Positions 23,701-33,440 of a stretch of DNA of 64,000 nucleotides are shown here, piece after piece. Source of the stretch: Petrolisthes cinctipes (lineage: Eukaryota; Arthropoda; Malacostraca; Decapoda; Porcellanidae). Position 1 is the stretch's first letter, and every line of letters begins with the position of its first letter. Where the stretch lies: positions 992,001-1,056,000 of the forward strand of contig JAWQEG010000169.1 in assembly GCA_033782935.1 (NCBI GenBank), given 5' to 3'. A program made the translations under genes and the position numbers. The notes beneath the pieces were generated by a model. That model did no database searches, was not told the origin of the DNA, and saw only the letters and a program-made list of their open reading frames with translations.

Positions 23701-26672
23701 CCATTTATTTTCTACATCCCTTCAACACATTGGGGGAGGCCCTGAGAGGCAATCTCGTGACGTCTGGTTGGACCAAACTATCTTATATAGCAAATCCCCT
23801 ACTTCTTTACTGAAATAGTCTATTTACTGGCTTAGTTTAGAATATCAGGAGCCCTCCAATTTTATCACAAATGACTACAGTATGATTAGCTTAGGTACAG
23901 CCACAATCAAATATCCACTGACACTTTCCTTCCATCGTAGTAAATATCTTGGCAATAAAGAACAACACATGTATGATTTTGCAGCACCTCATAATTATAA
24001 TTGAGGGGGTTGAGTTGACGTAAGGTGTTGTATGATTATATTTTGATATGATACTGGTTTATTTGTATGATGGAAGGGAAGTGTCGGTGGATATTTGATT
24101 GTGGCTGTACTAGTGTGTCTCCACGTCTCACCACTGTTAGCTTTAGCCTCTATGTCTGCGCCTCCGTCCAGCAGAGCATGGAGTGCCTCTACCTTCCCCC
24201 ATAATGCAGCACGGTGAATGGGTTGTAAGTTACACATTGCTCTCAAATCAATCTGACTGCCAGCATGTAGTAACAGCCTCACGATCTCTGCATTACCCTT
24301 CCAACTCGCCAAGTGAAGCGGACTAAAACCTGTATAATCAAGAGCAAAATTGATTGATATTAGGCGCCGCAACAGCGAGGTCATATAGCGCCAGAGAAAG
24401 GTGATAAAGAGGTGTGACAGCAAGCAGGATCAAGAGCCAAACACGATGCAATTAGGAATTATTGTAAGTGCTAAAACCGCTTATCAAAATATTCCTTAAT
24501 TAAGGGGGTAATTCACTTTTGTTACATTGAAGTGCCTTGATTCCTCCAAAGTATGCTAGGAAACAGGACCAGATGGACAAATATAATGGTGTCCTGTTGC
24601 TTGGAATAGTCTGGAGTATTCAGTTGCTCCAGAATTATCAACACAAAACTTTCCCCATAAGCCCATATTCCTAGGCAAGTATGAACCTCTACACGACCTC
24701 TAGTGCCAAAAAAATTCACCTGTTCATAATTTATTTCCTCGTAAGCCAGCCAGACACTAACGGTTTGATAAGGGTAAGGGATATACAAACCTGAATGTTA
24801 ACTCTACCTAATATTTGTCATCATGATAAAGTGCTACTGTTGACAAAATTACTTAAGGGACCCTGTGATGTAGTCAGAAAATTGGAGATAAACGAGTCCT
24901 TGAAAATATTGCCACGAAACACACACACCTATATGGATGGAGCTTATTTCGTGGCATAGTCAGGAGGAATCAGAAGCCTCCAATTTATTATTATACACGA
25001 GCACAGGGTCCTTAATTAACATTCATAAGATTTGGCACAGTGATTTATTCCATTTTCACGAGTCCTACAAACTACAATATTAAGGCTCTACTGAACTATA
25101 AGCAATCATATGTTTCTTCCAGTATAGTTTTATTAGCATACTATAGGGTAGTGACTTCAAATGAGAGTTTTTGATTAATACCCCAAAGTCAGTTTTGCTA
25201 ATAAGGACCCCGGTAATGTAGTCAGAAATTTGGAAGTTAGTTAGTGAGTCGTTCAAACATTATCACGAAACACCACCACCTACATTGAAGGAGCTTGTTT
25301 CGTGGCATAATGAGGAGGAATCAGAAGCCACCAGGTTTCATACACGATCATAGGGTGCTTAAAAAATGAAATAAAGTTAGTGACCTGTGATGTCCTGAGC
25401 ATTAAGGTCTGGTCGTGCCTCAAGCAGATGTCGCACCACCTCCACATTCTCATTGCAGGACGCCAGGTGGAGGGCCCGTCTCTCTGCACACGGATATAAA
25501 CACAGAATTAGTATACCGTTCAGAAGTCTACACTGCAGTTATTATTATTTCAACACACACATACACATACAGCCACAATCAAATATCCACCGACACTTTC
25601 CTTCCATCGTAGTAAACATCTTGGTAATAAAAAACAACACCTACATGATTTTGCAGCACCTCATAATAATAATAATTGAGGGGGTTGAGTTGACGTAAGG
25701 TGTTGTTGTATGATAATATTTAGCTATGATACCGATTTATTTGCACAATGGAAGGAAAGTGTCGGTGGTTATTTGATTGTGGCTGTACTGTACATTTAGT
25801 TTTTTATTTCATGTTCTCGCAGTGAATAATCGAAGTTTTATCAGTTGTTGTTGTTGAAGTTCCTCAAGCTGTCTGGCCGAACAGCCCCGAGTTTTATCAG
25901 TAATTCAAGGTATTATTCGTAGATGACTGTACTATAATTATACGACAAAACTTCCAATTGTACAAGTGTGAAGATGTTTATGTCGTGCATTACCCTATGT
26001 AATTTCACTACTATGGGTTTCATGGCCCGTGAATTTTGCCCGTTTTTTGCAATTTTCTTCCAAAGTAATTGCTGTATCGGATTGGTTCTTTGGCACAGTG
26101 TACAGCCACAATCAAATAACCACCGACACTCTCCTTTCATCATGGAAATAAATCAGTATCATATCAAAATATAATCATACAACAACTTATGTCAACTCAA
26201 CCCCCTCAATTATTATTATTATGAGGTGCTGCAAAATCATACACGTGTTGTTCTTTATTACCAAGATATTTACTACGATGGATGGAAAATGTCGGTGGAT
26301 ATTTGATTGTGGCTGTACAACACACCTCAACCTAATTTTTAGCAATGTAGTGCAATGGCAAATGTTGTTAATTACGGCGTTTACTCATAATTCTGATGAC
26401 TCTAAGTAATTGCATTAGTCTACGTCAATGCATAAGAAGTCAATGAATATTATTACCTTCATCCTTGGTACTGACAGCTTCTATATTGGCTCCCTCCTTC
26501 AGTAATGCCACCACTACCTTCCAGTGTCCTGCTGCAGCTGCTTCATGGAGAGGCGTCCTGGAGCCGTCACCCAAGTCATCCATTTGTGCCCCAGAAGCCA
26601 CAAGGACAGGCACCAGGTGGTGGTCACCTCTAGCGGCGGCCTCCAGCAACGCCTGACCTTTGTGCATGGTTC
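7019..26672 (-). CDS. Ankyrin-repeat / cGAS-like receptor (Mab-21 nucleotidyltransferase) fusion gene
   Basis: Ten exons read on the minus strand: 26672-26457, 25483-25385, 24329-24132, 22801-22500, 21521-21354, 20814-20674, 17248-16937, 15884-15432, 12918-12724 and 9433-7019. Every junction has AG/GT borders and matching phase, giving 4,499 nt plus one split base, about 1,499 residues. The N-terminal part holds about ten ankyrin repeats (RTPLHEAAAAGH, SPLHLASWKGN, QPLHYAGLRGH and others); further repeats lie at SGQTALHAALESG and, in the last exon, STALHVAASHGR and RTPAHLAYMFGH. The C-terminus is a Mab-21/cGAS-like nucleotidyltransferase with GSS, EFD and VDLVP motifs. Known for the family: cGLRs sense nucleic acid or other ligands and make cyclic dinucleotides for STING. 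Inferred here: ankyrin repeats provide ligand or partner binding to a cytosolic enzyme. The true start is uncertain: the first exon has an in-frame ATG at 26667 after an ACC context, or an upstream exon supplies one base. Confidence 0.85.
9740..11765. repeat. Composite element bounded by TA arrays, with GC-rich hairpin
   Basis: Left edge TATATATACTAGCTGCTCCG runs into a strong GC hairpin (CCGCCCTTCGGGCGG twice, 9,766-9,850). The right edge has GCGTGCATCGCGGACACAC, an AC array, and TATATAGATATATATA. Inside are tandem units of about 130 bp (10,170-10,300, 10,440-10,540, 10,575-10,820) and two family F pieces. I cannot assign a class. Confidence 0.55.
11877..12068 (-). mobile_element. tRNA-derived SINE
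   Basis: Minus strand begins GGGGAGGTGGCTGAGTGG (A box TGGCTGAGTGG), then an anticodon-arm-like part and GGTCGGGAGATC (B-box region). The tail region ends in a shared AGTGAGGGTAATTCCC. Second copy 36786-36981, same strand. Not a functional tRNA: no full cloverleaf, and it continues into a common 3' body. Confidence 0.8.
12060..12265 (-). pseudogene. LINE reverse transcriptase fragment
   Basis: Minus strand gives VVEEFKYHEVIFDKRGRCGI followed by EVENRVTQGRKRAGTIKT, recognisable as the post-palm segment of non-LTR reverse transcriptases. No flanking coding sequence is kept. Confidence 0.65.
12724..12918 (-). CDS. Ankyrin-cGLR gene, exon with ankyrin repeat
   Basis: 65 codons, phase 0 at both ends, acceptor CCAACAG and donor GAG/GTCAGC. 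It contains the repeat SGQTALHAALESGQLDTAAT followed by a degenerate repeat (RRLPITLAPAPFG). It joins to the last exon in frame (GETLLE then DTVTQD). Confidence 0.8.
13449..13651. mobile_element. MITE family I (GAGCTCGTAAATTCGCGACC termini)
   Basis: About 200 bp with ends GAGCTCGTAAATTCGCGACC and a diverged mirror. A second copy, 33650-33935, carries an internal duplication of about 80 bp and cuts off the right end of a family A copy. Confidence 0.75.
13854..14072. mobile_element. MITE with CAGTCGGCCTCAGAAATTCG-type termini
   Basis: Ends CAGTCAGCCTCAGTAATTCG and its mirror; about 220 bp. The second copy (41318-42130) is stretched by a GT microsatellite of about 580 bp. Confidence 0.8.
15432..15884 (-). 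CDS. Ankyrin-cGLR gene, linker exon
   Basis: 151 codons, phase 0 at both ends; acceptor CATAACAG, donor GTG/GTAATA. No ankyrin signature. The sequence is charged and probably helical (YEKSLVALEEMKDK; RKRLLEECEAERIENLHNK), with a poly-threonine run. I do not recognise a domain. The donor is less certain than the acceptor because the frame stays open into a hydrophobic stretch. Confidence 0.7.
15909..16142. mobile_element. MITE family D (TA, CAGTCGTGGTCAAAAATAAT)
   Basis: About 234 bp; mirrored ends GATTATTATTGACCACGACTG. Second, diverged copy 38150-38372 inside the dehydrogenase gene. Confidence 0.83.
16937..17248 (-). CDS. Ankyrin-cGLR gene, exon with divergent ankyrin repeats
   Basis: 104 codons, phase 0. 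Acceptor TCTGTCAG precedes AGCCGG; donor CGG/GTAAGA. One clear repeat (TVYPLHLAIGGSCTDLLPLL) is flanked by diverged ones. An upstream AG (TTTCAAG) could extend the 5' end by a few codons. Confidence 0.75.
18560..20000. repeat. Large palindromic (foldback) element of about 1.4 kb
   Basis: Left arm about 18,560-19,010 and right arm about 19,550-20,000 are diverged reverse complements, for example GTAGCCAGTTCAGAATGACC against its mirror in TGAGGTCATTCTGAGCTGGC. The centre holds a smaller hairpin (19,030-19,210) and the hAT insertion at 19,256. A partial relative lies at 14,855-15,135, and one hairpin core recurs at 57,120-57,240. Confidence 0.8.
19256..19562. mobile_element. Non-autonomous hAT element with 8-bp target duplication
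   Basis: Ends CAGTGGTTCTCAACCTGGG and AAAGGTTGAGAACCACTG are inverted repeats of hAT/Charlie type. Both sides carry the perfect 8-bp duplication GTCTAGGG (19248-19255 and 19563-19570). The 307-bp body has no transposase. It sits inside the large palindromic element at 18,560-20,000. Confidence 0.92.
20125..20329. mobile_element. 205-bp hAT-like MITE with 8-bp target duplication
   Basis: Ends CAGTGATGCAAACTTGG and GAGTTGGCATCACTG; perfect CAGGCAAG duplication at 20117-20124 and 20330-20337. The body repeats a TCTAGCGGATT motif several times. Confidence 0.88.
20674..20814 (-). CDS. Ankyrin-cGLR gene, ankyrin exon
   Basis: 47 codons, phase 0; acceptor CATACAG, donor CTG/GTGAGT. Repeat core GHTPADLAHSRCHTEVANLL. 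It completes the repeat begun in the preceding exon (SLLHHAAYHNM joined to KKTVETLVDLGA). Confidence 0.8.
21354..21521 (-). CDS. Ankyrin-cGLR gene, ankyrin exon
   Basis: 56 codons, phase 0; acceptor GGAACAG, donor ATG/GTATAC. It starts with a charged segment (CLEEYERIGQMTVEWAEEGK) and ends in the first half of a repeat (GWSLLHHAAYHNM). Confidence 0.8.
22500..22801 (-). CDS. Ankyrin-cGLR gene, exon with ankyrin repeats
   Basis: 302 nt, entering in phase 1 (completing GAT) and leaving in phase 0 at ATT/GTAAGA. Repeats LQPLHYAGLRGHINVLEALV and ATVLHYAAMGGHLETVQWLV are followed by a degenerate one (ITPEDKAQIYGFPHVKWWLY). The frame hits a stop just inside the intron, as expected. Confidence 0.85.
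24132..24329 (-). CDS. Ankyrin-cGLR gene, ankyrin exon
   Basis: 198 nt, phase 1 in and out; acceptor TTATACAG, donor AGTG/GTGAGA. Two canonical repeats: FSPLHLASWKGNAEIVRLLL and LQPIHRAALWGKVEALHALL. A family A MITE starts only about 24 bases into the following intron. Confidence 0.87.
25385..25483 (-). CDS. Ankyrin-cGLR gene, ankyrin exon
   Basis: 99 nt = exactly one 33-residue ankyrin unit, phase 1; acceptor GTGTGCAG, donor ACAG/GTCACT. Core RRALHLASCNENVEVVRHLL. Confidence 0.83.
26457..26672 (-). CDS. Ankyrin-cGLR gene, most 5' exon found
   Basis: 216 nt; acceptor-like CTTCACAG, donor GAAG/GTAATA. Two repeats: ALLEAAARGDHHLVPVLVAS and RTPLHEAAAAGHWKVVVALL. The ATG at 26667 in ACCATGC context may be the real start; otherwise one base of an upstream coding exon is missing. 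No convincing upstream coding exon was seen between here and the dehydrogenase gene. Confidence 0.83.
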
Positions 26673-26702
26673 CTGTGAAGGTCATATATAGGTAATGATG
26701 TC

Positions 26703-26915
26703 ACTAAGCCTCTTGTAGGGTCAGGGACAATACTTTAAGGGTTTTGGCGCCACTTCGGCCCCAGCCACTAGCTTTTAGTTCTTCAACTGGCCCTCTTTTC
26801 TTTCTGTTTCCTTCCTGTTTGCTGTCTCACCTCTCTATCACCTTTTTTCTGGCGCTATATGACCTCGCTGTTGCGGCACCTAATATCAATCAATTAGTCA
26901 ATCAATCAATCATGT
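26703..26915 (+). mobile_element. SINE-like repeat with (AATC)n tail
   Basis: Body from GGCAATACTTTAAGGG to GGCGCTATATGACCTCGC and a tail AATATCAATCAATC. Other copies: 31227-31405, 35364-35543, 59136-59203 (partial) and 59977-60098 on plus; 24333-24425, 28107-28262, 39180-39300 (diverged) and 51905-52010 (diverged) on minus. A similar purine-rich piece is at 130-225. Confidence 0.78.
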
Positions 26916-28100
26916 AGGGTCAACCACTCTACACGTCACACGTCATTTGGATTCACCTCTTTGTAAAACTCTGTAATTTATCTGATATCAACACACATAG
27001 GTAACACAAAACTTAGTATAATTTTTTTTTTTTTATTTATAGGTGCCGCACAGTTGGAATGTAGTTTTTATTATGATAAATTCACAACAACAAACTCTAC
27101 CCAAGTAAATTACCAAAATATTTACAACATTGTCAGCCATCAGATGTTGGTAGAGAGGTGGAACAACAAACACGAAGGGTAGATTTTATTTATTTTATAT
27201 ATTTGTTTCTTAGAAATTCTTCATGACGTCATTGTCTATAGCTCTTCCTGCCTCGTGGTTGACTCAGTCGGGTTGATACATCTGGCTGTTGATTGGCTAG
27301 TTGTCTGTATACTGCTGGGCAAGTACTATCAAAGACAAAAGTGGTGTCGTTAAATTTGGTGGAAACATATGGTAAAGAGCTAACCATACTGGACATAGAC
27401 GTTATAGTGGTGGGGCTTTCATTATGTTTCACGAGTTATATTAAATCATCGGACAAGACAGCGACACCACTTTTGTCTTTGATAATACACACTTCGTAAT
27501 TATCAAACTGACCTTGGTAACAGCATAAAATTACACCATGTATACTAAAGGTTGATTGCAATACATAATGCATTTACAGTGGAAAACTTTATCTCAATCT
27601 GTCTGAGTCAATCCATTGGTGGACGGTTGTAATGTCTATTGTTGTATATCCTCGACACACAGAGCATAACTCCCTTTAATATGACAATTCAAACACAATA
27701 TTTAGATTATTTTGTAGGACATGCTAGTCCTATGCTCAGTTAGTGAGATAGGAAATTGCTATGTACTCACTATCTTTAATATTTTGTTGGACATCCCAGA
27801 GGAATTTTTTGACACAAATATTTAAATGTGAAGACTGAATTATCTTGTGTGAAATTTACACTTACAGTAAAGAACGGCGAAAACACTGATAACTCCTTGA
27901 CCTGCACCTAGCGTGGAAAACTTGACACTATCATCACGTTCAACTCAGTGACAGGAAACCTGCATGATAAACTACCAACTCACCCCAGGCTACTGTTACC
28001 AAGTTGTCACCATGGACGGATTAATATCATCATCATATTATTACGACGATTAAAATAATGATAAAAATGATAGCTGCTTTAACTATAAGGGGACACATGA
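26916..28100. other. Intergenic, little recognised
   Basis: Apart from the family M copy at 27326-27486 I see no coding or structured sequence. Promoter or 5' UTR of the ankyrin-cGLR gene would be expected to the left part, but no TATA or initiator is convincing. Confidence 0.5.
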
Positions 28101-28759
28101 TGGTTCAGTGGTTGGAAACTTGTAGGACGAGGGAGATGGTGGTAGCTAGAGAGGTGGAACAACAAACACGAAGGGTAAAGTAGGAAAGGATGGACAGTTG
28201 AAGAATAGGAAGGGAGTGGCTGAGGCCGAAAGGGCGCCAAACCCCTTAAAGTACTAACCACATCACAACAAGCAGGGATGGTCTGTGGGAATAGGGGACA
28301 GGCTTGGGGGGGGGGGACTGGGGGGGTGCGGGAATAGGGGGACAGGCTTGGGGGGGGTAGAAAGCCTGTCCCCTATTCCCGCACCCACCTAACCCCCCCC
28401 CCCATGCCTGTCCCCCTACTCAAGCACCCCCCAAAACCCCCCGCACCCATCTAAACCCCCCTAAGCCTGTCTCCCTACTCCCGCACCCCCTTAAGGTGGT
28501 AATTCCCTTTTGGTACATTGGAGTGCCTTGATTCCTCCAAAGTATGCCAGGAAACAGGACCAAGTTAACAAAAATTATGGTGTTGTGTTGCTTAGAATAG
28601 TTTGGAGGATTCAGTTGCTCCAGATTTACCAACACAAAACTTCCCCCTTAATGACCATCGTATTCGATAGTTGACAAGTTATGGGTTCGATCTCCACCAA
28701 TCTTCTAGGTCAATAACAACCCTAATAATTATGGTCTTAAGTGTACTGTACCTTAATCG

Positions 28760-28923
28760 TTAAGGGGGAAGTTTTGTATTGGTAATTTTGGAGCAACTGA
28801 ATGCTTCAAACTATTCCAAGCAACAACAGAACACCATTACTTTTGTTCATCTGGTCCTGTTTCCTAGCATACTTTGAAGGAATCAAGGCACTCCAATGTA
28901 CCAAAAAAGAATTACCCCCTTAA
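28760..28923. mobile_element. MITE family E (TTAA target, GGGGGAAGTTTTG / GGTGGTAATTC ends), reference copy
   Basis: About 160 bp; TTAA flanks; core contains TCCTCCAAACTATTCCAAGC and GGTCCTGTTTCCTGGCATAC. Other copies: 610-768, 12458-12616, 14173-14333, 14552-14712, 16182-16342, 17967-18130, 24500-24660, 28491-28652, 29020-29180, 29903-30030, 42536-42669, 48399-48776 (interrupted) and 49214-49374. A partial copy precedes at about 462-600. Confidence 0.9.
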
Positions 28924-29808
28924 CGCTATTGGTGTGATACGGTTATTTGTATATAATGCGATATTATTGTGGAGAAACTCATCCAGGCTACATGTTTCAC
29001 AAACTGAACTGTGGTGACCTTAAGGTGGTAATTCTTTTTTGGTACTTTGGAGTGCCTTGATTCCTCCAAAGTATGCTAGGAAACAGGACCAGAATATCAA
29101 AAGTAATGGTGTTCTGTTGCTTGGAATAGTTTGGAGGATTCAGTTGCTCCAGAATTACCAATAAAAAACTTCCCCCTTAAAAGTTGAAATGTGACTGATG
29201 AGTACTGACTGAATAAACACTGAGAAATAATAATCAAATGTAGGCAACAAAGATGATGTAGAGTCATAATTATGCCACCGGAGGTAATTATCATAAAAAA
29301 ATGAATAGCAGATATTTACAAAGTCACTGATGTCAGACACTTGTGATGATCGAAGAGCACTAAAAAGGATGAAAGACCGCCCTAAGCTTGGAACACTCTG
29401 TAGGTATGGTATAGAGAGGGAGAAGGTAATATAGAAGTGAGAGACGAAGAATTGACAGGGAGTGAGTGAGTGGTTGGGGCTGAACTCGGTACAGCCACAA
29501 TCAAATAACCACCAACACTTTCCTTCCATCGTAGTAAATATCTTGGTAATAAAGAACAACACGTGTATTGTTTTGCAGCACCTCATAATTGTAATTGAGG
29601 GGATTGAGTTGACTTAAGGTGTTGTAAGATTATATTTTTATATGATACTGATTTAAATGCACAATGGAAGGAAAGTGTCGGTGGTTATTTGATTGTGGCT
29701 GTACATTTGACGAGCCGAATTAAGTCATGCTCGGGGAGGGAGAAACTAACCAAACAACAGCTGCAGGAAACGAACCACGAACTGTGAGCATGGATGACGA
29801 CAGGATAT

Positions 29809-29813
<5 letters not shown>

Positions 29814-29857
<44 letters not shown>
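29814..29857. repeat. Poly(A) tract
   Basis: About 44 A residues. Similar tracts: poly(T) 17515-17552, poly(A) followed by AAT repeats 33101-33160, poly(T) 48822-48854. Other arrays: AC 11664-11694, AT 11722-11764, AAT 21241-21263, AC 50896-50922, CT 59104-59139. Confidence 0.95.
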
Positions 29858-29858
<1 letters not shown>

Positions 29859-30305
29859 CAATAACTGAAATGTCAGGCACATCCTTTATATCATTGACTC
29901 TAAAGGGTAAATGTTGGTAAATGTGGAGTAACTGAATCACCCAAACTATTCCAAGCAACAGGCTACCATTACATTTGCTCATTAGGTCCTGTTTCCTGGC
30001 ATACTATGGAGGAATCAAGGCACTACAAAATAATTATCAAATGTTTACTAATTCCTTTGTCTCTGGGCGCAAGCATGACTCGTTAATTAGGTGTTTAAGG
30101 ACCCTGTGATCGTGTGTGTAACTTAGAGACTTCTGATTCCTCCTGACCATGCCACGAAACAAGCTCCTTCCATATAGGTGTGTGTGTTTCGTGGCAATGT
30201 TTGAAGGACTCGTTTATCTCCAATTTTCTGACTACACAACAGGGCTCCTTAAAGATGTTTGTTGGTTCAGTGATGTCAGTAGTGCTTCCCTCTTTACACG
30301 ACATT

Positions 30306-30925
30306 GGGTCAATTCCACAGTGGTTGGTAGTGGTTTGTAAGCATGCAAACGAAAGACTGCACTAGGGGTCGATTCCACAGTGGTTTGTAAGCATGCAAAC
30401 GAAAGAATGCACTAGGGGTCGATTCCACAGTGGTTGGTAGTGGTTTGTAAGCATGCAAACGAAAGAATGCACTCGGGGTTGATGCCACAGTGGTTGGTAG
30501 TGGTTTGTAAGCATGCAAACGAAAGTACACTAGAGGTCGATTCCACAGTGGTTGGTAGTGGTTTGTAAGCACGCAAACGAAAGAATGTTAGCCGTGTAAA
30601 TGACTTATGGGTGAATTACTTAATGAATTTGGTGAGTAAACTATACAGTGATCATCATTATCTAACTGTTGGATAGATTTTGTGAATGTGGATACTCAGC
30701 TTTTGGAAAAAAATGAAGCCTTACAAGTGTGGTTGGTTGGGAAGCTAACAAACGAATACCACTGTGAAATCTACCCTAAAATAATGAAGCCTTACAAGCG
30801 TGGTTGGTTGGGAAGCTAACAAACGAATACCACTGTGAAATCGACCCTAAAATAATAAAGCCTTACAAGTGTGGTTGGTTGGGAAGCTAACAAACGAATA
30901 CCACTGTGAAATCGACCCTAAGTAT
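30306..30925. mobile_element. MITE family G (TA target, GGGGTCGATTCCACAGTGG) with amplified termini
   Basis: Five tandem copies of a unit of about 58 bp (GTCGATTCCACAGTGGTTGG...) at 30306-30590, a single unique body, then three tandem copies of the other terminus of about 67 bp ending at 30925. Simple copies: 42818-43064 (nested), 61227-61472 and 63571-63801. Confidence 0.88.
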
Positions 30926-32141
30926 CATGACTGCACCCTCTCCTTTGTTGAGGAAGCAGGAATTTTACGGCTCTTGTGATTTTAATTATTTCATAATCCC
31001 AATTTTTTATCATTTTTAGTTAGATTCATATTTACGGTTTTAATAATGATTTTATTATTACAATTATGATATTAAGGGTATTATTTTCATACAATTTTTA
31101 GTCTACTCATTTCATTACGAATATATTTTTTTCATTTGGCGGCATATGACCAAGATGTTACGCCTCCATGAAATATATATCAACCAATCCATCCTTCCTG
31201 CCAGGTTCCCATTTAGTCTCCTCGTTAGTGATGTGGGCAATACTTTAAGGGTTTTGGCACTCCTACGGCCCCAGCTACTAGCTTTTAGTTCTTCAACTGT
31301 CCCTCTTTTCTTTCTATTTCCTGCCTGCTTGGTGTCTCGCCTCTCTATCACCTTTTTCTGGCGCTATATGACCTCGCTGTTGCGGCGCCTAATATCAATC
31401 AATCCCACTTAGTCTCCTCTATGTCTGTTGAATTAGCAGAAGCATTAACGTTACACACATAACATGTTTTTAAGGGACTCTGTGATGTAGTCAGATTATT
31501 GGAGGTAAACGAAACCTTCAAATATTGCCAAGAAACACCAACAATATGGAAGGAGCTTGTTTCGTGGCATGGTCAGGAGGAATCAGAAGCCTCCACTTCT
31601 CATACACGATCACAGGGTCCTTAATTAAACGTTCCCTACGATATTAGGCAGAAAGAGAACGGCATGGTCGCATCAGAGTTACTCACTTGTAAATAAGTAT
31701 CATAATGGTGTTATGAAATGAAGAAGAAAAAAGAGGTGTTTCAGCTTGAGGACTGAAAAACCCTGTAGAATGAGGGAGAAGGTGATCAGGAAGTGATCAT
31801 ATCAAAATATAATCATATAACACCTTACGTCAACTCAACCCCCTCAATTATTATTACGAGGTGCTGCAAAATCATACACGTGTTGTTCTTTATTACCAAA
31901 ATATTTACTACGATGGAAGGAAAGTTTCGGTGGATATTTGATTGTGGCTGTACCTGTAGGAGGGAAAATATTATACAGAAGAGGGAGAAAATCATAGAGA
32001 AAGTAGAGAAATTATTGAGAAGCGAGACAGCTTGTAATGGGTGTGCAAATATGTAAGCTAATGAACTACCTGTGCCTGGGGTAACTTGGAGTTGTCTGAA
32101 CGTGTACTGCCGGTTTATGTTTATAGGAATGTTGTAGAGTA

Positions 32142-32498
32142 CACTCGGATATCACAGTACCTTGCCCACCTGAGTCGAAGCCCGAGATCTGCAGCAGGTG
32201 GTTTCTGGACGACAAAGCCTCCATTGGTTCGAAATGTGTGTGTAGCCTTGTGATGGTTTGGGTGGGCTGTGGTCTAGAAACTCCCTGCTTCAGATCTCGG
32301 GCTTCGACTCAGGTGGGCCTAGTAGGGACTGTGGTATCTGAGTGTACTCTCGCAATCCAAAATTTGTATCCAAGGTTGTGAAGTTTCGAATCATTTAATA
32401 TACTTGTGAACCAATTACAACACTTATCCTGTTCCATATTTTAATACTCGATCAGGCTATTCGAAGCAAGCCTGGATACATATTTTGGATTGCGAGTG
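32142..32498. mobile_element. Abutting MITE families K and L
   Basis: K (32142-32344) has ends CACTCGGATATCACAGT and mirrored, with a long inner repeat (CCACCTGAGTCGAAGCCCGA). L (32347-32498) has ends reading CTCGCAATCCAAAAT. One TA separates them. Confidence 0.8.
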
Positions 32499-32499
32499 T

Positions 32500-33097
32500 A
32501 CAGTATTTACCTACACCCTCAATCCTCTCTGCCGCTATACAGTATCTCAAGATGAGAATCAGATAACGTCCACAAATCGCTCATACACAATTTTCATTTT
32601 ATATCATATCAGCACTATATGATTACTGAACATCAGGGTCGGTATTCACAAAAGCAATGTTCACTCTTAACATAAAATTTTATTAGTAAGCATTCATTCA
32701 TGGCGAGGACCTATAGTACCCGACACTACTTCGAATTCATAACAACAGCTCATACAAATAGAATAACAAAACCATTCACTGCTTCGAAATGAACCTGAAA
32801 CAATATGGTGAGGTCAGGAATGCAAACATACCAACAAGTCCAAACTCTTAAGATGTTTTGTGAATACGAGTTCCCACTCATTTCTGACCCAAGTCTCAAG
32901 CAACATTTACCAAAACATATAAACAAGATGCGAGACGAGGAAGTTAGGGCATTAAATTTTTCACGAGTTGTTAAGGGGAAAAACTTTTGACCGTATATTG
33001 TGAGGGGGACTACTGAAATGTTCAAACTATATCACAAAGCAAATCCTCTATATCTTACATTGAAGTGATTTGACTTGCTGCAGTACTAACCAGAAAG

Positions 33098-33142
<45 letters not shown>

Positions 33143-33440
33143 ATAATAATAATAATAATATTAGTAATAATGAGCTTCTCCCCTTTACAGAAACCAAATC
33201 AACCGAGATAGGGAGGAACTGCCATGATATGATGCAGGACCTATTCTTTCTGAGTGATGGTGATGGGGACCAAATGGAAGAAGACACCTTGTAGTGATGA
33301 CTGCATGGTGCTGCCTTGTACCCTTGGTGGTGAGATCTGTAAGTAGGAAAATTATCACAGTATCAGTCACCCGCAGTCCTGTGCACGTTATAATCTGAAT
33401 GAATAATTATATGATTTACGAATCTGACTGTCTATATGTA
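32500..33440. other. Intergenic, no gene recognised
   Basis: A low-quality open frame exists on both strands around 32,750-33,025 without recognisable domains; poly(A) at 33,101 may mark a retroposed fragment. Nothing else seen. Confidence 0.4.

Noticed and set aside
30309..30572. Open frame with repeated [10 protein letters not shown] units
   Set aside because: Translation of amplified MITE termini, not a repeat protein.
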